Below are positions 1 to 8,720 of a stretch of 64,000 nucleotides of DNA, one piece after another. Under the pieces are notes generated by a model. It did no database searches. It saw only the letters and a program-made list of their open reading frames with translations, and was not told the origin of the DNA. Made by a program: the position numbers and the translations under genes. The stretch is from Candidatus Nitronereus thalassa. GTDB taxonomy: Bacteria; Nitrospirota; Nitrospiria; Nitrospirales; UBA8639. The number at the start of each line of letters is the position of its first letter. Within the stretch, counting starts at the first letter, position 1. The stretch is from NCBI RefSeq assembly GCF_032191465.1, contig NZ_JAQOUE010000001.1, positions 1,612,001 to 1,676,000 on the forward strand, read 5' to 3'.

Positions 1-47
1 CACGCTGATTAAGAAAGAATTCTGCTACTTAAAGGAGCACATCCACC

Positions 48-275
48 ATGCCACTATACGAATACATTTGTAAGGAATGTTCGCATCATTTTGAACTGAT
101 TGTCCATGGGTCTACGATTCCCGCCTGTCCACAATGCCAAACACAAAACCTCGACAAACAACTCTCGGCGTTTGCCGTCAGTGGGGGGGATGGAAATTTT
201 GGGTTTGAGGGAGATCCAGGAGGCTGTGGAACCTGTGGCGACCCCAGAGGACCTGGAGCCTGCTCAATGGATTAG
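48..275 (+). CDS. FmdB-family zinc ribbon protein
   Basis: Small protein (75 aa) of the FmdB/CxxC-CxxC putative regulatory family. It opens with the typical MPLYEY and shows two zinc knuckles, C8-x2-C11 and C27-x2-C30. The tail is Gly-rich and holds three more Cys, so more than one metal site is possible. An AAAGGAG Shine-Dalgarno sequence lies about 10 nt before the ATG. The family is named from a gene near formamidase/amidase operons, but its members are widespread and their biochemical role is unsettled. Nothing in the neighbourhood (a convergent mlaA-like gene) tells more. The family call is secure; the function is unknown. Confidence 0.85.
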   Translation: MPLYEYICKECSHHFELIVHGSTIPACPQCQTQNLDKQLSAFAVSGGDGNFGFEGDPGGCGTCGDPRGPGACSMD

Positions 276-362
276 GAGAATACAGGATACCTAGTAATGG
301 GTCAGTAGCGAAGGCAGGGACCTTTTCCTAAAAATGGTCAAAGGCTTTGCCTGGAGTAGCCC

Positions 363-1358
363 CTACTGACTAATATCTTTAGCGCGACGCTGAAAATATC
401 CTGACCGTACAGCACCATACAAATCAACTGTTGACTCTTCAACCCCTTCAAACGTTTCGAGATTGAGAGACCGCTCATTTACGGTATCTTCCACGTTTAA
501 CCCAAGGTTTGGGAAAAACGGAATAAAGTAATTGAGGGGGTTTACTGCGATATCTCCGGCATAACCTACCGCATCACGAACCGTTAATGGCGGCAAAAAC
601 GGAAGTACCAGAAAGGGACCGGAGTTCATACCATATATCGCCAACGTTTGCCCTGTATCCTCGCTCGGAGGCGCCTCCGTATCAAAGACATATTTCGCGA
701 CATCAAACAGACCGGCGACCCCGATGGTCGAGTTAATCAAAAACCGTTTTGTTTCAATACCCGCACGGCCATACTTCCCTTGAAACAGGCTGTTTAAAAA
801 TCTCGTCATATAGCCCATGTTGTGAAAGGCATTTGCCATGGACCCCTGAACGTCCGGGGGCACGATGGCATTATATCCCCGAGCGACCGGCTTGAGGAAA
901 TAACGATCTACATCATAGTTGAATTGAAAAACATTGGCATTGAAGGATTCCCAGGGATCATGCACCACTATTTGAGGCCCCTCATCAAAGGGGTCCCTGT
1001 AGGTTTCAACGGAAGAACCTTCCACCACCGTCTCTGCCATTACCGGAATTCCTTCGTCTCCAACATATGGGGTGTCAGTCGAGGAGCTTGAAGGAGAGGG
1101 TTTTTCTTGGCTTGTCACTGAGGGGGAACTAGAATCCATGACTTCATTGTCCGTCCCAAAATATTGCAGGTTCGAATCGAGACTGGGGCTGGGAGGCAAC
1201 GGAGGCTGCCCAATTGGAAAGGTCCCTGCAGTTCCGATCTGCGCACTCACGTTGGCCACAGGCAACCAACCCTGAATCGAAAAGAACACCCCGATGACAA
1301 GAAAGGTCCTCATCGAGAAAGACAGGGATCTCCAAAATTTCTGGTGAAACGTGGCCAT
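363..1358 (-). CDS. mlaA: MlaA/VacJ family outer-membrane lipid asymmetry protein
   Basis: About 331 aa. MlaA proteins sit in the outer membrane and take misplaced phospholipids from the outer leaflet, passing them to MlaC and the MlaFEDB importer. Residues ~130-325 are a recognisable MlaA domain starting at DPWESFN and running through the amphipathic ring segments (RFLNSLFQGK, FLINSTIGVAGLFD). A signal peptide is clear, with likely cleavage after VSA. The start at 1358 is chosen because GGGAGG lies just before this ATG; the frame stays open to 1394 but lacks a comparable site. Oddity: there is no lipobox and no Cys in the protein, so it cannot be a lipoprotein as in E. coli. No other mla genes are nearby. 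Confidence 0.87.
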   Translation of the reverse strand: MATFHQKFWRSLSFSMRTFLVIGVFFSIQGWLPVANVSAQIGTAGTFPIGQPPLPPSPSLDSNLQYFGTDNEVMDSSSPSVTSQEKPSPSSSSTDTPYVGDEGIPVMAETVVEGSSVETYRDPFDEGPQIVVHDPWESFNANVFQFNYDVDRYFLKPVARGYNAIVPPDVQGSMANAFHNMGYMTRFLNSLFQGKYGRAGIETKRFLINSTIGVAGLFDVAKYVFDTEAPPSEDTGQTLAIYGMNSGPFLVLPFLPPLTVRDAVGYAGDIAVNPLNYFIPFFPNLGLNVEDTVNERSLNLETFEGVEESTVDLYGAVRSGYFQRRAKDISQ

Positions 1359-1499
1359 GAATTCCTCCCTCATTCCATACAACCAGTTGGGCAAATTCGA
1401 GTGCTAGAAGGCAAAAACGCCGAAAACCGGACGAACTTTACCAAAAACAGATAGGTCTGGCTACTGTAGATGTTTCAGGAAGGTAATAGCAAAAACGGG

Positions 1500-1709
1500 C
1501 TACTCTGAGCTACCGAGCATATCATCTACCAAGGGCCGATTGAGATCTTCACACCCGATACAAATCGTATCAAAGAGAGCCTCGTGGTCGGCAACATAAT
1601 TCTTTTCATCAACTAAGTTTTCCTCGTGAACTTCTTGATAGCAGGTCTCACACAATATCATGAGGCCTCGCATCACAGAAACAGTTTTCCGGCTTTGACT
1701 TCCCGCCAT
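1500..1709 (-). CDS. small double-CxxC protein, unknown function
   Basis: A 69-residue protein with two CxxC pairs, C20-x2-C23 and C50-x2-C53, 26 residues apart and separated by an acidic linker. This spacing suits a zinc ribbon or a small redox protein. No family is recognised. It is likely real: a GAGAGGTG Shine-Dalgarno sequence lies 4-5 nt before the ATG and codon use is like the neighbours. A second tiny Cys protein (1822-2016) lies upstream on the same strand, so the two may be co-transcribed. Confidence 0.6.
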   Translation of the reverse strand: MAGSQSRKTVSVMRGLMILCETCYQEVHEENLVDEKNYVADHEALFDTICIGCEDLNRPLVDDMLGSSE

Positions 1710-1821
1710 AAGTCACCTCTCATTTTCAATATACGTAAGTTTAGATACGTAAATATGAAAAAACCTGTCGATCTCATGAAACATGTCTCCCCGATACGTT
1801 TTTCTCGTCCCGCATTACGTT

Positions 1822-2016
1822 TTACGACCACCCCCGTTGTTGGGCCAGTAAAAAATCCTCGGTTTCGAGGTCAATACCACAATCTGGACATTCATAGGGC
1901 TGGTCGGGGGGAGGAATCGATAATTCCGTATTCTGGATACGTCCCTGGCAAACATGGTAATAATGTCCTCCAGAATGCTCGGAATCCAGTGGATCATTTT
2001 CAAACTTTAATATCAT
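1822..2016 (-). CDS. small Cys/His protein, unknown function
   Basis: A 64-residue protein with H21-x-C23 and a C43-PD-C46 knuckle, which together could form one zinc site. The start at 2016 has GGGAG about 7 nt upstream. The open frame continues to 2100, but that extension has no ribosome site and reads as non-coding. No family is recognised. It lies about 110 bases upstream of the double-CxxC protein on the same strand. Confidence 0.5.
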   Translation of the reverse strand: MILKFENDPLDSEHSGGHYYHVCQGRIQNTELSIPPPDQPYECPDCGIDLETEDFLLAQQRGWS

Positions 2017-2103
2017 AATGACACTCCCTACGGTTAGTCTCTTAACAAGACCGTTTATAACAAGCGAAAGAAATCTTTCGCAATCTCGGCAAAGCACCAA
2101 TTC

Positions 2104-3264
2104 ATGAAACCCTTCAACCTCAAAGCCCCAGGACTCAATGAATTGGGGTTAGTCCTATTGTTCCTTATGGCCTTAGACAATACAGCCTTCTCATTTGCGA
2201 CTCTCCCTTCTCCTTTAACGCCGATCAACCTCACTCCTGTTGTGACCAAGAACCTGGAGCAACCCGTCTTTCTCACCCATGATGGAGATCATAGCCACCG
2301 CCTGTTCATTGTGGAACAAGCCGGCAAAATTCTCATTCTCCAGAATGGAACGCTTCTGCCTACTCCGTTTCTCGATATCACTGACCGCGTGAATTTTGGT
2401 GGAGAACGTGGACTTCTCGGGCTAGCCTTTCACCCACACTTTCAAAAAAATGGTCGTTTTTTTGTGAACTATTCCAGATCCGCTGACGGAGCCACCGTCA
2501 TCTCGGAATTCCACACTATCGACAAACCCAATCAGGTAAATTCCACGGAACGAGTTCTTTTAACCATCCCACAACCCTACAGTAACCATAATGGTGGAAT
2601 GATTGACTTTGGTCCTGATAAATTTCTCTATATCGCCACCGGAGATGGAGGCGCCGGTGGAGACCCGGAAAATCGAGGACAAAATTTTCAAACCTTATTA
2701 GGGAAAATCCTTCGAATCGATATATCCCCCGAAGGGTCCTATTCCATCCCCAAAGACAACCCGTTCGTCGACCAGCCTAAGGGGAAGGAAATTTTTGCTT
2801 TGGGATTTCGGAATCCCTGGCGGTTTTCGTTTGACCGCACCACAGGAGATCTCTGGGTCGCGGATGTTGGGCAGAATCGTTGGGAAGAAATTGACCGTGT
2901 GGAAAAAGGAAAAAACTACGGATGGCGAATCATGGAGGGCGCCCATTGCTTCAACCCCTCGCAAGGCTGCTCCCAACGAGGACTCGTTCTTCCGGTAGCC
3001 GAATATGCCCATGAATCTGGGAGATGCTCGATCACTGGCGGGTACGTCTACCGTGGCCAGAAAATTCCAACCTTAGCAGGCACCTATATTTTTGGGGACT
3101 ATTGTAGCGGGGAAATCTTGGGCTTGGTGGATCACCAAGTCACCGTCTTACTTTCGACGGGACTCAACATTTCTTCATTTGGAGAAGATGCAGAAGGAGA
3201 ATTATATGCCGTTGACCACCGGGGAGGTATATATCAGATTACTCCCAGACTACTCACGAAGTAA
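2104..3264 (+). CDS. exported PQQ-dependent sugar dehydrogenase family protein
   Basis: 386 aa, glucose/sorbosone dehydrogenase (GSDH, Asd/YliI-like) six-bladed beta-propeller. An N-terminal hydrophobic segment (residues ~15-35) indicates export to the periplasm, where such enzymes oxidise aldose sugars with PQQ. Family marks are visible: GERGLLGLAFHP near residue 100, NHNGG followed by YIATGDGG around 160-180, GFRNPWR near 235 and a late TGGYVYRG near 310. It stands alone between convergent neighbours; no PQQ synthesis genes or cytochrome partner are in view. Many family members are annotated from fold alone, so the true substrate, and even PQQ use, is unproven here. Confidence 0.85.
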   Translation: MKPFNLKAPGLNELGLVLLFLMALDNTAFSFATLPSPLTPINLTPVVTKNLEQPVFLTHDGDHSHRLFIVEQAGKILILQNGTLLPTPFLDITDRVNFGGERGLLGLAFHPHFQKNGRFFVNYSRSADGATVISEFHTIDKPNQVNSTERVLLTIPQPYSNHNGGMIDFGPDKFLYIATGDGGAGGDPENRGQNFQTLLGKILRIDISPEGSYSIPKDNPFVDQPKGKEIFALGFRNPWRFSFDRTTGDLWVADVGQNRWEEIDRVEKGKNYGWRIMEGAHCFNPSQGCSQRGLVLPVAEYAHESGRCSITGGYVYRGQKIPTLAGTYIFGDYCSGEILGLVDHQVTVLLSTGLNISSFGEDAEGELYAVDHRGGIYQITPRLLTK

Positions 3265-3290
3265 TTCGGTGCTCATGCAGAAACGGCCAG

Positions 3291-4346
3291 TTATGAATAT
3301 GCGTTATCCCTCTCCGATGAGAGTAAAGCGACCTTCTTGAAAAGCTCGATTTCATCCAGAACTTTTCCTACCCCTAATACCACCGACGTCAGGGGATCAT
3401 CCACCGTAATAATAGGCAGATTCGTTTCTTCTTGAAATCGTGTTGCCAAGCCCGGAAGCAAAGATCCACCGCCGGTAATCACCACCCCCCGATCGATAAT
3501 ATCTCCCGCCAATTCTGGCGGGGTATTTTCCAACGACGTTCGAAGCGCGTTGATAATTGCGTGAATCGGTTCTTCTAACGCCTCGCGAATTTCCGAATCG
3601 TTCACGACAACCGTGCGAGGGATTCCGGAAATCATATCACGCCCCTTCACCATCATGGTTTTTCGTTCTTCCAGGGGATAAGCCGACCCGACTTCCATTT
3701 TGACTTTCTCGGCCATATGATCGCCAATCAATAAATTATATCGACGTTTGATATACCCCATAATGGCGTCATCCATTTGGTCGCCGGCCACTTTGACGGA
3801 TTCACTACACACGATACCGCCCAAGGAAATAACAGCGATATCCGTCGTCCCGCCACCAATATCCACCACCATGTTCCCCGACGGCTCCGTAATCGGCAGT
3901 CCCGCGCCAATGGCGGCAGCCACAGGTTCTTCAATCAAATAGACTTCGCGAGCCCCGGCATGGGTCGCGGATTCTCGAACGGCTCGTTGCTCGACCTCGG
4001 TAATTCGCGAGGGCACGCCAATAATACATCGTGGCCGGACAAACGAATTACGATTGTGTGCCTTGGTAATAAAATACTTCAGCATCTTTTCGGTCATGGC
4101 AAAGTCGGCAATCACCCCTTCTTTAATTGGGCGAATCGCGACAATATTTCCTGGAGTTCGGCCAACCATCCGCTTGGCTTCAACCCCAACCGCTAAGACA
4201 GAATTGGTTTGTTTTTCTATGGCGACCACCGAAGGTTCGCTTAAGATAATCCCTCGCCCACGAACGTACACGAGCGTCGTCGCGGTTCCGAGATCAATGG
4301 CCAAATCACTTGAAAACCAGCCTAACAGGTCACCAGCAAAGCCCAC
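3291..4346 (-). CDS. mreB: rod-shape-determining actin homologue MreB
   Basis: 351 aa, full length for MreB. It forms membrane-bound filaments that guide lateral wall synthesis. Actin-fold motifs are present in order: phosphate-1 DLGTATT near residue 19, phosphate-2 [13 protein letters not shown] near 165 and the adenosine loop [10 protein letters not shown] near 290. An amphipathic N-terminus ([13 protein letters not shown]) would serve as the membrane anchor. The start is a GTG with AAAGGAG 5 nt upstream. mreC and mreD do not follow; the downstream neighbour is convergent. A strong hairpin with a T run lies in its leader (4433-4472). Confidence 0.97.
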   Translation of the reverse strand: MGFAGDLLGWFSSDLAIDLGTATTLVYVRGRGIILSEPSVVAIEKQTNSVLAVGVEAKRMVGRTPGNIVAIRPIKEGVIADFAMTEKMLKYFITKAHNRNSFVRPRCIIGVPSRITEVEQRAVRESATHAGAREVYLIEEPVAAAIGAGLPITEPSGNMVVDIGGGTTDIAVISLGGIVCSESVKVAGDQMDDAIMGYIKRRYNLLIGDHMAEKVKMEVGSAYPLEERKTMMVKGRDMISGIPRTVVVNDSEIREALEEPIHAIINALRTSLENTPPELAGDIIDRGVVITGGGSLLPGLATRFQEETNLPIITVDDPLTSVVLGVGKVLDEIELFKKVALLSSERDNAYS

Positions 4347-4424
4347 GGTTGCTCCTTTGGAAAATGGGGTTCGTTTTTTTTCCTAGTTGTATTGAAAGCC
4401 GACAAATTCGAAAAAGACTCAAGA

Positions 4425-4472
4425 AAAATACCGGGTTCATAGCCTCTGGCGCCTTCGGGCACCATGAAACCC
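4425..4472 (-). promoter_or_regulatory. hairpin with T-run in the mreB leader
   Basis: Read on the minus strand, a long stem pairs 4464-4472 with 4433-4440 (one bulge) and continues through an inner GC stem (4448-4453 with 4458-4463, one mismatch). A TTTTT run follows at about 4424-4429. It lies about 87 nt before the mreB GTG start, with no minus-strand gene upstream for it to terminate. It could attenuate mreB transcription or simply block read-in. Confidence 0.4.
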
Positions 4473-4625
4473 ATTCTCGCCGAATTTCCAATTAAGTCAA
4501 GGAGGAAATTCGGGATTGAGGGAATTCTCCTCCTCGTACCTTGTCGTCAACCTCGGGAATTGACTTCCTGTTCCTCGTATAAAAAAAGAGGACGAATGAT
4601 TTTCTGTTGACGGAATTATCATATC

Positions 4626-6083
4626 TTGATATTCCCCATACACGTGAATAAAAAAATCGTATTTTATCTGTTAGCACTGGCCATCGTCGCGGCCTACCTC
4701 GCGCTGGTTGGCTCTATTCGGTGGGGAGATGACATTCCTCCCACCATTACCCTAGAGCGTCCTCTGGAACTTGTCGGTCCCACCACACCCCTGAAGATAC
4801 ACATTGAAGATGAGGGAACCGGGCTTCAAGAGATTTCCGTTCGGCTTGTTCAAAATCTGGAAACTTTCACGTTAGCCGAAGAACGCTTTCCTTCCCATGG
4901 CGCCTTGTCTTTGGAGGGTGGCACGCAGCATAGTTACAACCTGGATATTATCCCATTTGGTGATGACCGCCTTCCTAAACGCCGTGGCGTGGCTTCACTG
5001 GTTATTACCGCAAGAGATTATTCTTGGCGTGGATTCTTTGAGGGAAACTGGACACAGGTTAATCAAGACTTTACCGTTAAATTTACGCCTCCAAAATTAG
5101 GGGTACTCTCCCCACCATTACCCATTGCCCAAGGTGGAGCTGGCGTAGTGTTCTTCCGGGTTTCCGACGATGCCAAACATTTTGGGGTCCAAATCGGGGA
5201 GGCCTTTTTTCCTGGCTATTCCATACCTGGGGATGAATTTAATTATTTTTCGCTGATCGTCTTTCCCCACGACCTTCCAGCCAAAACACCCGTTCAGCTT
5301 ATCGCAGATGATGGGCTCGGGAACAATGCCACCCAAGACATTGCCATCAAGATCCTGCCGAAAAAATGGCGGTCCCGAAATATCAACATTTCCGATCGAT
5401 TTATTCAACAGACCGTCCTCCCGATAATTGCCAACACCGAGGGACTAGAGGACCGTGGCGACCCCCTTGAAAACTTCCTGCAAGTGAATAATGGTTTACG
5501 GACCACCAATGCGAACCAGCTTAAAGAGTTGGCCACTTCCAGCAAACCTGAATTCATGTGGAATGGGGGGTTTGTGCAATTGTCCAACTCCCAAGTCGAG
5601 GCCGCATTCGCCGATCATCGCAGGTATGTGTATCAAGGAAAAGTCGTGGACACCCAATACCATTTGGGATTTGACCTTGCCGTCACCAGGCAATATCCCG
5701 TCGAAGCCGCCAATGATGGCATGGTCGTCATGGCCGACTACTTCGGCATTTATGGCAACACCATTGTCATTGACCACGGGTATGGACTGCAATCATTGTA
5801 TGCCCATTTGTCCTCATTTGATGTCAAAAAGGGAGATTATGTCCGCAAAGGACAAATGATTGCCCGCTCAGGAATGACCGGATTGGCAGCCGGCGATCAC
5901 CTGCATTTCAGCTTGCTAGTACATGGCATCCAGACCAATCCTATTGAGTGGTGGGACCCGGCCTGGGTGCAATCACACATCAGTGAACATCTGCGAAAAA
6001 ATGATCCTGTCGATCCCGCGAAGTTACTCCCAGGGCAGCTTCCCCCTTCGCCCTTTCCCTATGCGCCCCCGCCCAAATTTTAG
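4626..6083 (+). CDS. membrane-anchored M23 (LytM-type) peptidase
   Basis: 485 aa. A single N-terminal membrane segment (~residues 10-28) is followed by a long beta-rich periplasmic region, then an M23 domain at ~335-450. Zinc and catalytic residues are present: H-x3-D in YHLGFD near 345 and the final HLHF near 425, with the GNTIVIDHGYG strand between. Such proteins cut peptide cross-links in peptidoglycan. Position next to divergent mreB suits a role in cell wall growth. The start is uncertain: the frame opens with TTG at 4626, a GTG at 4644 is equally possible, and neither has a good Shine-Dalgarno sequence. A short gap of 12 nt separates it from parC. Confidence 0.88.
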   Translation: MIFPIHVNKKIVFYLLALAIVAAYLALVGSIRWGDDIPPTITLERPLELVGPTTPLKIHIEDEGTGLQEISVRLVQNLETFTLAEERFPSHGALSLEGGTQHSYNLDIIPFGDDRLPKRRGVASLVITARDYSWRGFFEGNWTQVNQDFTVKFTPPKLGVLSPPLPIAQGGAGVVFFRVSDDAKHFGVQIGEAFFPGYSIPGDEFNYFSLIVFPHDLPAKTPVQLIADDGLGNNATQDIAIKILPKKWRSRNINISDRFIQQTVLPIIANTEGLEDRGDPLENFLQVNNGLRTTNANQLKELATSSKPEFMWNGGFVQLSNSQVEAAFADHRRYVYQGKVVDTQYHLGFDLAVTRQYPVEAANDGMVVMADYFGIYGNTIVIDHGYGLQSLYAHLSSFDVKKGDYVRKGQMIARSGMTGLAAGDHLHFSLLVHGIQTNPIEWWDPAWVQSHISEHLRKNDPVDPAKLLPGQLPPSPFPYAPPPKF

Positions 6084-6095
6084 AAAAGCCGGGTC

Positions 6096-8528
6096 ATGGC
6101 ACGAAAACCTCGCACACCCAAAGATGGAAACACCGTGAGTGAACACGTCACCACGGTCCCGCTCGACGAAACCACGCGACAGCGATACCTGAACTATGCC
6201 CTGTCCGTCATCACCTCACGCGCGCTGCCTGACGTGAGGGATGGCCTCAAGCCCGTCCAACGCCGAATTTTATTTTCGATGTTTCACAACCATCGGCTTG
6301 TGCCGGAACGCCCGCCGATCAAAAGCGCCAAAGTGGTCGGATCGGTCATCGGTGAATGGCATCCCCATGGCGACTCGGCAGTCTACGATGCCATGGCGCG
6401 AATGGCTCAATGGTGGTCACTTCGCGCTCCACTGGTTGATGGACATGGCAACTTCGGAAGTTTGGATGGCGATCCTCCAGCCGCCTATCGTTACACCGAG
6501 GCTAAACTCACACCAATTGCCATTGAACTCCTGAGCGAACTCAACAAAGACACAGTTAATTTTCAGGCTAACTATGATGGCAAGGATGAAGAGCCGCTTG
6601 TCCTGCCGTCTCGATTTCCCAATCTCCTAGTCAACGGCTCCACCGGCATTGCCGTGGGCATGGCCACCAACATTCCCCCACATAATCTAAGCGAAGTCAT
6701 TGAAGGCGCCATTGCCTTGATAGATGATCGCAACCTTTCAGTTTCTGATTTAATGAAATCGATCAAAGGTCCAGACTTTCCCACGGGCGGCGAAATCCTT
6801 AACAATCGCACCGAGCTACGGGAGATTTATGAAACCGGCCAAGGATCCATCCGCTTGCGTGGAGAATATACAGTTCAAGAAAAAGCCAATGGCCAAGCTG
6901 AGATATTGCTGACATCGATACCCTTTGCCGTGGATAAATCCACCATCCTTGAACGCATCGGCGAACTCATCGTAACCAGAAAAGTGCCGCAACTGGTCGA
7001 TGTCCGAGATGAATCCACCACCGATGTCCGCATTGTCCTCGAAGTTCAAAAAGGGGCAGACCCACAATTGGCCATGGCCTATTTGTTTAAGAATACGCCG
7101 CTTCAAAATAATTTCTCCGTCAACCTTACCTGTTTGATCCCCACGACAGGAACGACGACCACCCGTCCACAATGTTTGAACCTGAAAGATTTCCTCGAAC
7201 AATTCATCGACTTTCGCTTTGAAACCGTCAAGCGTCGATTTTCGTATGACCTGCGCATTTTGGAACAACGCATTCATATTCTGGCAGGCTTCAAAACTAT
7301 CTTTGATGCGTTAGACCAAGTTCTTAAAATTATTCGGCAAAGCGAGGGCAAGGCAGACTCGGCGGAAAAACTCAAACGCCGGTTTAATCTTGATGACATC
7401 CAAACGAACGCCATTTTGGAAACGCCGATTTACAAACTCTCCCGCACCGAAATCAAAAAAATGTTGAATGAATTGGCAGACAAAAAGAAACAAGCCAAAG
7501 ATCTGCAAACGCTTCTGGCTTCAAAAACCAAACTCTGGAACGAAGTCAAAAAAGAATTGGAAGAGGTGTCCAGTACATATGGCGACAAACGGAGGAGCAA
7601 AATCGGTCGCCGCCAAACCGAGGAATTGGAATTTGATCCCGAAGCCTATATCGTCAAGGAAGATGCGGTCATTACCATTTCTACCGACGGCTGGATTCGT
7701 CGCGTGGGCATGGTGAAGGATTTATCCAAAGCCCGGCTTCGCGAAGGCGACGCTCTCTTAGCCGCCCTCATCGGCAGCACGGTCGATACCATCGTCTGCT
7801 TTTCGAATTTTGGGAGCGCGTACACCCTTCGTATCGGAGACATCCCCCCTGCGCGAAGCGGCTACGGTGACCCCGCACAAAAACTGTTTAAGTTTAAGGA
7901 CGGGGAACGTATCATCGCCGCCCTGAGCTTAGATCCTCGGTTCTATATCATTCCCCAAGAACTCAAGAAAAAGAAAGCCCCAGTCCTCCCACTCTTTGAT
8001 GGCGCGGCTACAGGACCAGACGAACCGGTATCCCTGGGGCAAGTCATCGGCGTTTCCTCTACCGGAATGGGTGTGCGTTTCGACTTGGCACCCTTCAAGG
8101 AGCCGTCCACACGACTCGGCCGAAAATTCATGAAGGTGCGTGAGAGGGAAGAAGTCGTGCATGTCGAAGCCATCAGCCTCACCTCAAAAACACCCATCCT
8201 CAGTGTGGTGTCGCAAAAAGGCCGCGTGCTGTTGTGCAAGGCCGAGGAAGTAGGCGTGCTCTCCGGCCCGGGCCGGGGCGTGACTGTGATGAAACTCGAT
8301 TCTTCCGATCGTCTCTTGGCATCTCGCCTGCTTTATGAAAAAGACGATCAACTCATCGCCCTTAAACAAGAAGGCGCAAAACTCCCCATTTCCATCAGAA
8401 AGTATCAACCTGTGGGCCGCGGCGGGAAAGGGCATGCCCTGTTCAAACGCGGCAGCCTCAAAGGCGTCCAAACCTTACCCGTCGAACTTCCCGTCCTTGA
8501 CTCAGAGAATGGTAAGAACGGCAAATGA
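6096..8528 (+). CDS. parC: type IIA topoisomerase subunit A (ParC-type)
   Basis: 810 aa. The DNA-cleaving subunit that passes one duplex through another to decatenate chromosomes. The winged-helix/tower domain is intact, with catalytic Tyr133 in [10 protein letters not shown], and the QRRILFSM region lies near residue 52. A C-terminal beta-pinwheel is present. The GyrA-box (QRRGGKG) is reduced to VGRGGKG near residue 770, which favours a topoisomerase IV-like rather than supercoiling role. It is paired with the B subunit 192 bases downstream. Calling it ParC instead of GyrA rests on this pairing and the degraded box. Confidence 0.88.
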   Translation: MARKPRTPKDGNTVSEHVTTVPLDETTRQRYLNYALSVITSRALPDVRDGLKPVQRRILFSMFHNHRLVPERPPIKSAKVVGSVIGEWHPHGDSAVYDAMARMAQWWSLRAPLVDGHGNFGSLDGDPPAAYRYTEAKLTPIAIELLSELNKDTVNFQANYDGKDEEPLVLPSRFPNLLVNGSTGIAVGMATNIPPHNLSEVIEGAIALIDDRNLSVSDLMKSIKGPDFPTGGEILNNRTELREIYETGQGSIRLRGEYTVQEKANGQAEILLTSIPFAVDKSTILERIGELIVTRKVPQLVDVRDESTTDVRIVLEVQKGADPQLAMAYLFKNTPLQNNFSVNLTCLIPTTGTTTTRPQCLNLKDFLEQFIDFRFETVKRRFSYDLRILEQRIHILAGFKTIFDALDQVLKIIRQSEGKADSAEKLKRRFNLDDIQTNAILETPIYKLSRTEIKKMLNELADKKKQAKDLQTLLASKTKLWNEVKKELEEVSSTYGDKRRSKIGRRQTEELEFDPEAYIVKEDAVITISTDGWIRRVGMVKDLSKARLREGDALLAALIGSTVDTIVCFSNFGSAYTLRIGDIPPARSGYGDPAQKLFKFKDGERIIAALSLDPRFYIIPQELKKKKAPVLPLFDGAATGPDEPVSLGQVIGVSSTGMGVRFDLAPFKEPSTRLGRKFMKVREREEVVHVEAISLTSKTPILSVVSQKGRVLLCKAEEVGVLSGPGRGVTVMKLDSSDRLLASRLLYEKDDQLIALKQEGAKLPISIRKYQPVGRGGKGHALFKRGSLKGVQTLPVELPVLDSENGKNGK

Positions 8529-8621
8529 GTCAGTATCCGACTTTTAATTTTCCCGATATTTCTATTTTTGATTCTTGATTTGGTTTAGCGGGGCCAAAAC
8601 CCGCATAAATACACCCTCTCC

Positions 8622-8649
8622 TTGACAACCATCACAAAGTCGCTACATT
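8622..8649 (+). promoter_or_regulatory. predicted sigma70-type promoter of parE
   Basis: TTGACA at 8622-8627 and TACATT at 8644-8649 with a 16-nt spacer, about 70 nt before the parE ATG. It implies that parE can be transcribed separately from parC. Confidence 0.5.
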
Positions 8650-8720
8650 ACCTCCCCGGGAAACAGCCGCTTGAAAAAAAATTCTCATGAAACATTTTCA
8701 AAGACCTGTAAGGAACGTAC

